Positions 12,395-17,100 of a stretch of 44,577 nt of DNA are shown here, piece after piece; the stretch's first letter is position 1, and each line of letters starts with the position of its first letter. Position numbers and translations under genes: made by a program. The notes beneath the pieces are model-generated. The model was not told the DNA's origin, did no database searches, and worked only from the letters and a program-made list of their open reading frames with translations. The DNA is from a virus. The stretch lies in the IMG/VR virus record IMGVR_UViG_3300008107_000144, positions 1 to 44,577 of that record, one strand, 5' to 3'.

Positions 12395-12460
12395 GTGCCA
12401 CTAATCAAAGTGGCACTAACATTTACCGAAACCCCTCAATCTGTGGTATGATACATGTAT
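12395..12460 (+). promoter_or_regulatory. early promoter 13: dyad and palindrome without start codon
   Basis: Dyad GTGCCAC-TAATCAAA-GTGGCAC at 12395-12416, 7 bp, weak -35 TACCGA (12424-12429), 17-bp spacer, extended -10 TGG-TATGAT (12447-12452), ACATGT, then ATC where other copies have ATG. The palindrome is TGATACATGTATCA: the start codon was lost, yet the symmetry was kept by a matching change in the other arm. Confidence 0.75.
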
Positions 12461-12486
12461 CAAAGGTTGAGAAACAACTTCAAACC

Positions 12487-12780
12487 ATGCAAACCATCAA
12501 TCAAACCACACAAACCATCAATCAAACCTATAATGGTTGGGCAAATTATGAAACCTGGAATGTATCCCTGTGGATCCAGAATCAACCTTTTCTGTATAAC
12601 ACTGCTGTTGCATGTGTAGAGTATGTTTCTGACAATGAAACTCCTTACCAAAAGTTCATCAGGAACATGGTAAACATTGATAAACTCACCACTGCTGATG
12701 ATGTTTCCTGGGACAGCAAATTGATCAATCATGATGAGATCAATGAAATGATGATTGATATGCACAAAGAAGAAAACTGA
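12487..12780 (+). CDS. hypothetical protein of the NYETWN family (97 aa)
   Basis: The first good ATG after promoter 13 is at 12487. The N-terminus is repetitive (MQTINQTTQTINQTYNGWAN) because of a duplicated ACCATCAATCAAACC. The signature GWANYETWNVSLWIQNQPFL is a conserved phage domain I remember as DUF7249-like. A helical C-terminus follows. Biochemical role unknown. Confidence 0.7.
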   Translation: MQTINQTTQTINQTYNGWANYETWNVSLWIQNQPFLYNTAVACVEYVSDNETPYQKFIRNMVNIDKLTTADDVSWDSKLINHDEINEMMIDMHKEEN

Positions 12781-12789
12781 TTCCCATTT

Positions 12790-12911
12790 ATCAATAAGAT
12801 AGAGGTTAAGTCCCTGCTATGTCCTGATGAGGCATAATCACACTTAATCCATCAATAAGATAGAGGTTAAGTCCCTGCTATGTCCTGATGAGGCATAATC
12901 ACACTTAATCC
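12790..12911 (+). repeat. two perfect 61-bp tandem repeats, each able to fold
   Basis: Copy 1 is 12790-12850 and copy 2 is 12851-12911, without mismatch. In each copy GGTTAAG pairs with CTTAATC (12804-12810 with 12843-12849; second copy +61), and inside it TATGTC pairs with GGCATA around the loop CTGATGA. The block lies in the non-coding leader between the genes at 12487 and 12935. It may be an RNA regulator, a protein-binding element or a recent duplication. Confidence 0.85.
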
Positions 12912-12934
12912 ATCAACAACTAACAACAAACAAA

Positions 12935-13060
12935 ATGACCATTAAGTACACTTTCGACATTCAATCCAAACAACCTGTGTATGCTATCTTCCAGAATGAT
13001 GTTTGTATTCTCCTGACTACATCTATCACCACTGCTATTAACAAGATCAAAAACAAATGA
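12935..13060 (+). CDS. small hypothetical protein (41 aa)
   Basis: It reads MTIKYTFDIQSKQPVYAIFQ then NDVCILLTTSITTAINKIKNK. The ATG follows an A/C-rich leader after the tandem repeats, and the stop overlaps the next start (ATGA). Small mixed alpha/beta; not recognised. Confidence 0.55.
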   Translation: MTIKYTFDIQSKQPVYAIFQNDVCILLTTSITTAINKIKNK

Positions 13061-13317
13061 TAATCAAGACTAACAAAGTTTTCCAGATTGAGTTATGTCA
13101 AGAGGATGCACAAAGGATCATCAATTCCATTGAACTTTATAAAGATCATTGTAAACAACTGATTGATCAATGTGTAACTGAAGAACAGAAAAGTACAGCA
13201 TGGTTAGAATGGTCTTATGTGAGTGAGTTGCTATACATGGTAGAAGATAAGTTTGATGTCAATCAGTGGTCAAATGGGTATTCCGTGGAATATGTTGAAA
13301 ATCAAATAAATGTGTAA
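13057..13317 (+). CDS. helical hypothetical protein (86 aa)
   Basis: It starts in an ATGA overlap: MIIKTNKVFQIELCQEDAQR, mostly helical with several Trp. It is the last gene before the origin-like region and could be silenced by the leftward RNA predicted there. Not recognised. Confidence 0.6.
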   Translation: MIIKTNKVFQIELCQEDAQRIINSIELYKDHCKQLIDQCVTEEQKSTAWLEWSYVSELLYMVEDKFDVNQWSNGYSVEYVENQINV

Positions 13318-13458
13318 ATAAATGTAGTTGAGTTTTCCACAGGTTGTGTTAATTCTGTGGAAAAAGTGTGAATCAACTGTGTAATCTACCTATTAATCAC
13401 TGTGTATAATCAGTCTAGAGAATGTGTGAATAAATGGTGCATCTTGTTGTGATCTTGG

Positions 13459-13504
13459 CCCCCATTGTATCACAAACTCTCCCCCCTGTCAAGCACCCCC
13501 TCCC
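13459..13504 (-). other. C-rich tract, possible G-quadruplex or R-loop site on the minus strand
   Basis: The + strand has four C runs (13459-13463, 13481-13486, 13496-13500 and 13502-13504), giving G runs on the minus strand. One run lies immediately downstream of the leftward -10 box, so the nascent RNA would begin about G5. Such RNA favours R-loop formation. A G-quadruplex is less certain because two loops are long. Confidence 0.45.
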
Positions 13505-13521
13505 AGTACAATTAGTGGCAC
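13464..13521 (-). promoter_or_regulatory. leftward promoter with upstream dyad inside the origin-like region
   Basis: On the minus strand: dyad GTGCCAC-TAATTGTA-CTGGGAG (13521-13500), 7 bp, perfect -35 TTGACA (13492-13487), 17-bp spacer, extended -10 TGA-TACAAT (13469-13464). The architecture is identical to the rightward early promoters. The predicted RNA starts near 13457 and runs left through four of the DnaA boxes into antisense of the gene at 13057; it has no ORF beyond about ten codons near its 5' end. Confidence 0.75.
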
Positions 13522-13719
13522 AGTGAATAGTTTTCCACAGGTCTTAAGTATAAAACAGTGAAAACACAGTGCCCATCTATGTTTATACCAAAACCCAGTG
13601 AATTTGCCTGTGGAAAACTATAAGAAAACTGTGGAAAACTTGTGGAAAAAGTATAAGAAACCTGTGGAAAACTGTGTATAAGACAGTGTGATATGTGTGA
13701 GAATCAGTGTATATGACAC

Positions 13720-13748
13720 TTGACAGATGTGCAGTCCTGTGATATAGT
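13720..13748 (+). promoter_or_regulatory. rightward promoter after the DnaA boxes
   Basis: -35 TTGACA (13720-13725), 17-bp spacer, extended -10 TGA-TATAGT (13743-13748). No convincing 22-bp dyad is at the usual distance; that space is next to the last DnaA box. It should transcribe the genes at 13836-14453. Confidence 0.7.
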
Positions 13749-13835
13749 GAATTGGCAGGTATTGTGGGGGTTATTGTGTTGTTGGGTTGGGTAATGCGAA
13801 AATCACAAACATCCCTAACCTACAGAGGTGACAAA

Positions 13836-14000
13836 ATGCATGAACGATATCAAGTTTATAAAAAAAATTTTTCCCTGGTAAAAAATGCCCTGGACCTTTT
13901 TGAGGAATTTGAGTATATTAGAGTTTGCCTGTGGGAGACCTTAAATATAATTGGATCCTATTATAGGAAAAAAATTTTCCCAGAAAAAAATGGTCTATAA
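13836..14000 (+). CDS. small hypothetical protein (54 aa)
   Basis: Start chosen at 13836 because AGAGGTGAC just upstream is a good Shine-Dalgarno sequence. The frame extends back to a TTG at 13752 through a hydrophobic stretch, but that start precedes the predicted RNA 5' end and the GT-rich DNA there gives hydrophobic residues in any frame. It reads MHERYQVYKKNFSLVKNALD onward. Not recognised. Confidence 0.5.
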   Translation: MHERYQVYKKNFSLVKNALDLFEEFEYIRVCLWETLNIIGSYYRKKIFPEKNGL

Positions 14001-14151
14001 GTTGATTGCAAGGGACAGGGTATTTTGTGAGGGTACTATGTCTGAGTGTAGAAAATGTCTCACGGGTATCTCCCAGATGATTAGTGCAGGATTATCAACT
14101 AATTTTCAGGTAGAAGAATTTGTGATTGTTTGTGAGGTAGAAAAAGGATGA
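13990..14151 (+). CDS. small hypothetical protein (53 aa)
   Basis: The ATG at 13990 overlaps the end of the previous gene. It begins MVYKLIARDRVFCEGTMSEC, beta-rich with three Cys, and looks like a compact small domain. An in-frame TTG at 13951 is possible but weaker. The stop overlaps the next ATG. Confidence 0.5.
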   Translation: MVYKLIARDRVFCEGTMSECRKCLTGISQMISAGLSTNFQVEEFVIVCEVEKG

Positions 14152-14453
14152 ATTGGTTTGAGTATTGGATAGGGCATTGTTGGATGACTGGGTGGCAATC
14201 TATCAGAGGTGCCTATAAGATCTGGGGAGACCTTCTTACAGGCAATTATGAGGGATATGCCCTATTGAAGGAGGATGACCCTTACACAGAGTGTTATGAA
14301 TGGTTCTGGGCAACACTCAATGAAGATGAAACACTTCCCAAGGAGTTTCTGGAATATCTGATACAACTGGCAGATGATATTGAGACTGGTAAGGTGAAGA
14401 CTTATCCAATGACTTTAGAGGAACTTGAAGAGATTAGTGACCTTTTAGAATAG
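14148..14453 (+). CDS. hypothetical protein (101 aa)
   Basis: It starts in an ATGA overlap after AAAAAGG. The N-terminal half is unusually Trp-rich (MNWFEYWIGHCWMTGWQSIR) and the C-terminal half is acidic and helical (PKEFLEYLIQLADDIETGKV, then MTLEELEEISDLLE). Possibly membrane-surface associated. Not recognised. Confidence 0.65.
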   Translation: MNWFEYWIGHCWMTGWQSIRGAYKIWGDLLTGNYEGYALLKEDDPYTECYEWFWATLNEDETLPKEFLEYLIQLADDIETGKVKTYPMTLEELEEISDLLE

Positions 14454-14496
14454 TGGCGGTAAGTCTCTTACATTATGGGGGTTATCTCTTGCATTT

Positions 14497-14504
14497 GATA
14501 AATA
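14497..14504 (+). promoter_or_regulatory. late promoter (GATAAATA)
   Basis: It fits NATAAATA, lies 17 nt before the first start of the next gene and is followed by a strong ribosome-binding site (AAAGGAG, 14511-14517). It marks the switch from early-type to late-type control in this window. Confidence 0.65.
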
Positions 14505-14520
14505 TTTTTTAAAGGAGTTA

Positions 14521-14763
14521 ATGATGATTACATTCAGGGAATTTTACGACATTTGCGAAGGTAAGAAGTCTTATGAACCTCCACATGCTGTTCCTGGATC
14601 TTTTGTGAGGGATAGTGAGGGTGGTTCATCTTATACCTTACAGAAGTATGAGGGACCAGCAGGGAAACCAAAGAAGAAAGAAATTAATAAACTAGTTGTC
14701 AGTCGTAGTGGAGCTAAAGCAGTAGAAAAATATTTAAAGCATAAAGATAAGAAGACCAGTTGA
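14521..14763 (+). CDS. small basic late protein (80 aa)
   Basis: AAAGGAG precedes two adjacent ATGs (14521 and 14524); the second has the better spacing. The N-terminus MITFREFYDICEGKK resembles short N-terminal targeting helices of T4-like head-associated proteins, and the rest is basic and disordered (KPKKKEINKLVVSRSGAKAV). Late control suggests a virion or assembly role; this is inference. Confidence 0.6.
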   Translation: MMITFREFYDICEGKKSYEPPHAVPGSFVRDSEGGSSYTLQKYEGPAGKPKKKEINKLVVSRSGAKAVEKYLKHKDKKTS

Positions 14764-14768
14764 CAGCA

Positions 14769-14776
14769 GATAAATA
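14769..14776 (+). promoter_or_regulatory. late promoter (GATAAATA)
   Basis: It fits NATAAATA, 51 nt before the glycosyltransferase-like gene. Transcription would begin near 14782, inside the hairpin at 14779-14803. Confidence 0.6.
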
Positions 14777-14778
14777 AG

Positions 14779-14803
14779 GTAGTATCATTGGTGTGATACC
14801 TAC
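14779..14803 (+). promoter_or_regulatory. 5'-terminal mRNA hairpin
   Basis: GTATCA (14782-14787) pairs with TGATAC (14794-14799), extended by GTA/TAC across one bulged C. If transcription starts near 14782, the mRNA begins with a 6-bp stem-loop, a structure that commonly protects RNA 5' ends. Confidence 0.45.
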
Positions 14804-14826
14804 GTACATCAATCTTTGAAAATTTT

Positions 14827-15588
14827 ATGGCAAAAGGATTTACTGTAAAAGCAAAAAATCCTTCTCAGGACGAAGAAGAACCACTTTATAATCTTGAGGA
14901 GTGTAAGGAACGAATTAGGGGTAAGAGTATAGTTTTCTGTCTTCCAGGAAGAGGTGTATCATATATTTTCCTGAAGAACTTTGTTCAGTTGTGTTTTGAT
15001 TTAGTTCAGGCAGGCGCAAAGATTCAGATTTCTCAAGATTATTCTTCCATGGTGAACTTTGCAAGATGTAAAGTTCTTGGGGCAAATGTATTGGCAGGAC
15101 CAGATCAACTGCCTTGGCAAGGTCGTTTAGAGTATGATTATCAACTCTGGATTGATAGCGACATTGTGTTCAGTGGCGATGCCTTCTGGGGTCTTGTACA
15201 GATGGATAAGGACATTGCTTGTGGATGGTATGCTACAGAGGATGGAAGAACTACATCAGTTGCTCATTGGTTAGATGAAGCAGACTTTAAAAACAATGGT
15301 GGGGTTATGAATCATGAGATGGTAGATACTATCTCTAATAGAAAGAAACCATTCACTGTTGATTATACTGGTTTTGGTTGGGTACTGATCAAGAAGGGTG
15401 TGTTTGAACATCCAGAAATGAAGTATCCATGGTTTGCACCTCAGATGCAGGTGTTTGATTCTGGTGAAGTTCAGGATATGTGTGGTGAGGATGTATCATT
15501 CTGTCTTGATGCAACTCGTAAATGTGATTTTGAAATTTGGTGTCATCCAAAGATCAGAGTAGGACATGAAAAAACAAGAGTTATATAA
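14827..15588 (+). CDS. GT-A fold glycosyltransferase-like protein
   Basis: A 253-aa protein. After a polar N-terminus the chain follows a GT-A pattern: a first strand (SIVFCLPGRGVSYIFLKNFV), then DYQLWIDSDIVFSG with a metal-binding DSD motif at residues 110-112, and near the end CGEDVSFCLDA followed by CHPKIRVGHEKTR, consistent with the acceptor-side acid and a late His ligand. Related proteins in cyanophages are annotated as glycosyltransferase or virion-associated proteins. Late transcription suggests modification of virion proteins or a structural role; the substrate is unknown. Confidence 0.65.
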   Translation: MAKGFTVKAKNPSQDEEEPLYNLEECKERIRGKSIVFCLPGRGVSYIFLKNFVQLCFDLVQAGAKIQISQDYSSMVNFARCKVLGANVLAGPDQLPWQGRLEYDYQLWIDSDIVFSGDAFWGLVQMDKDIACGWYATEDGRTTSVAHWLDEADFKNNGGVMNHEMVDTISNRKKPFTVDYTGFGWVLIKKGVFEHPEMKYPWFAPQMQVFDSGEVQDMCGEDVSFCLDATRKCDFEIWCHPKIRVGHEKTRVI

Positions 15589-15736
15589 TATTCTCTGTAA
15601 TGGTAGAGTGATTTATAAAGATCTTTCCGAAGAAGATCTAATGGATACAATGGATGACCTGTCTCAACAATATTATGAGACAGGGGTTCCCAAACCAGAG
15701 GACATTATGGTAGAATCGATAAGTATTGAGGATTAA
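15566..15736 (+). CDS. small acidic hypothetical protein (56 aa)
   Basis: It starts 23 bases inside the end of the glycosyltransferase-like gene: MKKQELYNILCNGRVIYKDL then an acidic helical part ending SIEDIS-like in VESISIED. Overlap and position support coexpression. Not recognised. Confidence 0.6.
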   Translation: MKKQELYNILCNGRVIYKDLSEEDLMDTMDDLSQQYYETGVPKPEDIMVESISIED

Positions 15737-15741
15737 AAATT

Positions 15742-15885
15742 ATGGCAAAGCGTCCTTCTCTTACTGGTGGTCAGAAAATTGAGGGTAAACCAAAGAAAAC
15801 TCGTCAGGGTCGCTCTCAATTTACTAAACTGAGTGCCAGTTCCAGAAATGGAAAGACTAAAAGATACAGAGGTCAAGGAAGATAA
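15742..15885 (+). CDS. small very basic conserved-type protein (47 aa)
   Basis: It reads MAKRPSLTGGQKIEGKPKKT then RQGRSQFTKLSASSRNGKTK and RYRGQGR. This Arg/Lys-rich pattern ending RYRGQGR recurs, as far as I remember, at this place in T4-like cyanophages. It probably binds nucleic acid or another virion component. It lies just before a strong terminator. Confidence 0.65.
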   Translation: MAKRPSLTGGQKIEGKPKKTRQGRSQFTKLSASSRNGKTKRYRGQGR

Positions 15886-15890
15886 TTCAT

Positions 15891-15923
15891 AGAGTGCTTA
15901 AATAAGTTAAGCACTCTTTTTTT
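15891..15923 (+). terminator. strong intrinsic terminator with a late-promoter-like loop
   Basis: AGAGTGCTTAA (15891-15901) pairs perfectly with TTAAGCACTCT (15907-15917), with a 5-nt loop and six more T. The next start codon follows the T run directly at 15924. CTTAAATA at 15897-15904, one mismatch from NATAAATA, lies across the left arm and loop. Confidence 0.85.
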
Positions 15924-16382
15924 ATGACAGAAAAAGAATCACATATTTTTAATTGGATTAAGGATGTATCTAAAGTACATCCAGAATTGAATGGATTTGC
16001 AGTTTGTCCATTTGCATCACAATCAAAATATAAGGTCATAGAGTGCAATGCAGAAGATATTACCTTAATAGATGGGTATGATGTGTTAATTTATATCATA
16101 GAAGACCACTTTGACCTAGATGCAGTTCAATCTTGGGTCAATTATTACAATTCTAAACACAAAGGATGGAAATTTTTTGAAGATTGTGGTACATATGATA
16201 CATTCATCAATGGAATTCAGACCAATAATGGCAAATATAACCTGATTTTATCTCAACCAACAGAAAAACTAAGCAAATTTAGAGAACATTTAGCAAAAAC
16301 TTCATACTACGACCTTTGGGATGATGAGTATCTCAAGGAAATTCTTGAAGATGACTATGATATAATTAGAAACAAGGGATAG
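15924..16382 (+). CDS. hypothetical protein (152 aa)
   Basis: The ATG sits at the end of the terminator T run, leaving no room for a Shine-Dalgarno sequence. N-terminus: MTEKESHIFNWIKDVSKVHP, then GFAVCPFASQSKYKVIECNA, a compact alpha/beta pattern with a Cys-Pro motif that I have seen in conserved phage and marine bacterial hypothetical proteins. The C-terminus is acidic and helical. Function unknown. Confidence 0.65.
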   Translation: MTEKESHIFNWIKDVSKVHPELNGFAVCPFASQSKYKVIECNAEDITLIDGYDVLIYIIEDHFDLDAVQSWVNYYNSKHKGWKFFEDCGTYDTFINGIQTNNGKYNLILSQPTEKLSKFREHLAKTSYYDLWDDEYLKEILEDDYDIIRNKG

Positions 16383-16399
16383 CAACCCCTTAAAAAGTT

Positions 16400-16417
16400 C
16401 TAATTCACATGAATTAG
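16400..16417 (+). promoter_or_regulatory. hairpin overlapping a ribosome-binding site
   Basis: CTAATTCA (16400-16407) pairs with TGAATTAG (16410-16417) around CA. The right arm includes the start of TAGGAG (16415-16420), the ribosome-binding site of the gene at 16425. Folding would hide the site, but the loop is too short for full pairing. Confidence 0.4.
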
Positions 16418-16424
16418 GAGCAAA

Positions 16425-16667
16425 ATGTCAAATTTACCTGTAGATAGAGACCAAAATTACATGTATCAGATGTGGGGCACCACAAATTTAATTACTGATT
16501 ACAATGCAAAACTCGAAAAGAGAACAATTCAAGAAATTATGCATGATGATATTGGTAAAAAGCATTATTTGAAGGAACAAACAGAACTTCATCAGAGAAT
16601 TCGTAACGACGAAGACTATGATGATTGGGAATATGGAACAGAACCAACATATGGTAAACCACAATAA
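16425..16667 (+). CDS. hypothetical acidic protein (80 aa)
   Basis: Preceded by TAGGAG at a good distance. It begins MSNLPVDRDQNYMYQMWGTT, helical and charged, with a Tyr/Asp-rich tail (RNDEDYDDWEYGTEPTYGKP). It lies directly before the baseplate cluster. Cyanophages often carry a short protein here, but I do not recognise a family. Confidence 0.6.
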   Translation: MSNLPVDRDQNYMYQMWGTTNLITDYNAKLEKRTIQEIMHDDIGKKHYLKEQTELHQRIRNDEDYDDWEYGTEPTYGKPQ

Positions 16668-16670
16668 ATA
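16663..16670 (+). promoter_or_regulatory. late promoter of the baseplate operon (AATAAATA)
   Basis: It overlaps the stop codon of the gene at 16425 and lies 26 nt before gp25. Fits NATAAATA. Confidence 0.6.
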
Positions 16671-16695
16671 AAAGTAACCTATTTACTGGTGTAAA

Positions 16696-17100
16696 GTGCC
16701 CGTACAGAATGTATCAAAGTCATTTAAAGATGTCAGTTTGTCATTTTTAAGACATCCTGTGACAAATGACATTGCTGTGCTTAAAAATGAAGATGCTATT
16801 AAAAGATCAGTAGTCAATTTAGTCAGAACTAAGATTGGCGAAAGGTTTTTTAACTCTTTATTAGGGTCTAATGTTGAAGGATATCTGTTTGAATTAGCAA
16901 ATTCTGATTTAGTTGACCCAATTCAAGAAGAAATCACAATATTAATCAATAACTTTGAGCCTAGAGTGAATCTCAGGTCAGTTAATGTGGAATTATTGTT
17001 AGATGATAATGAATTGAATATCAGCATAGTCTATGACATAGTAGGTCTGCCAGTTCCAACACAAGCAATTTCCTTTATATTACAACCAACAAGGTACTAA
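16696..17100 (+). CDS. 25: baseplate wedge subunit gp25
   Basis: A 134-aa protein of the T4 gp25 / lysozyme-like sheath-initiator family. The diagnostic core is present: LKNEDAIKRSVVNLVRTKIG, ERFFNSLLGSNVEGYLFE and the C-terminal VYDIVGLPVPTQAISFILQP. gp25 sits in the inner baseplate wedge and starts sheath polymerisation. The start is GTG at 16696; no earlier in-frame start fits. Its stop overlaps the ATG of gp6. Confidence 0.92.
   Translation: MPVQNVSKSFKDVSLSFLRHPVTNDIAVLKNEDAIKRSVVNLVRTKIGERFFNSLLGSNVEGYLFELANSDLVDPIQEEITILINNFEPRVNLRSVNVELLLDDNELNISIVYDIVGLPVPTQAISFILQPTRY

Larger units (their letters stand above)
13318..13719. other. origin-like region with ten DnaA-box-like 9-mers
   Basis: No gene is visible. 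TTTTCCACA, the box reported for cyanobacterial oriC, occurs at 13333-13341 and 13531-13539 (+) and at 13356-13364, 13609-13617, 13630-13638, 13641-13649 and 13663-13671 (-). The E. coli-type TTATNCACA occurs at 13401-13409, 13425-13433 and 13673-13681 (-). The last five boxes have one orientation and start-to-start distances of 21, 11, 22 and 10 bp, close to whole helical turns. The first two boxes form a 10-bp inverted repeat. This is inferred to be a replication origin or a DnaA-binding decoy. Confidence 0.7.

Noticed and set aside
1264-12416. The 22-bp dyads as simple transcription terminators
   Set aside because: Several copies do not pair well as RNA, only 6408-6440 has a T run, the distance to the next -35 is fixed, and one copy serves a minus-strand promoter.
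5379-12458. NtcA (GTA-N8-TAC) or CRP-like host operators as explanation of the ATACATGTAT palindrome
   Set aside because: The spacing and bases do not match either consensus; the palindrome is continuous.
12818-12836. CTGATGAG core suggesting a hammerhead ribozyme in the tandem repeats
   Set aside because: The GAAA strand and the three-helix junction are missing; CTGATGA lies in a hairpin loop instead.
13752-13835. TTG-initiated N-terminal extension with a membrane-like segment on the gene at 13836
   Set aside because: The predicted RNA starts at about 13755, the hydrophobicity comes from GT-rich DNA, and AGAGGTGAC favours the ATG at 13836.
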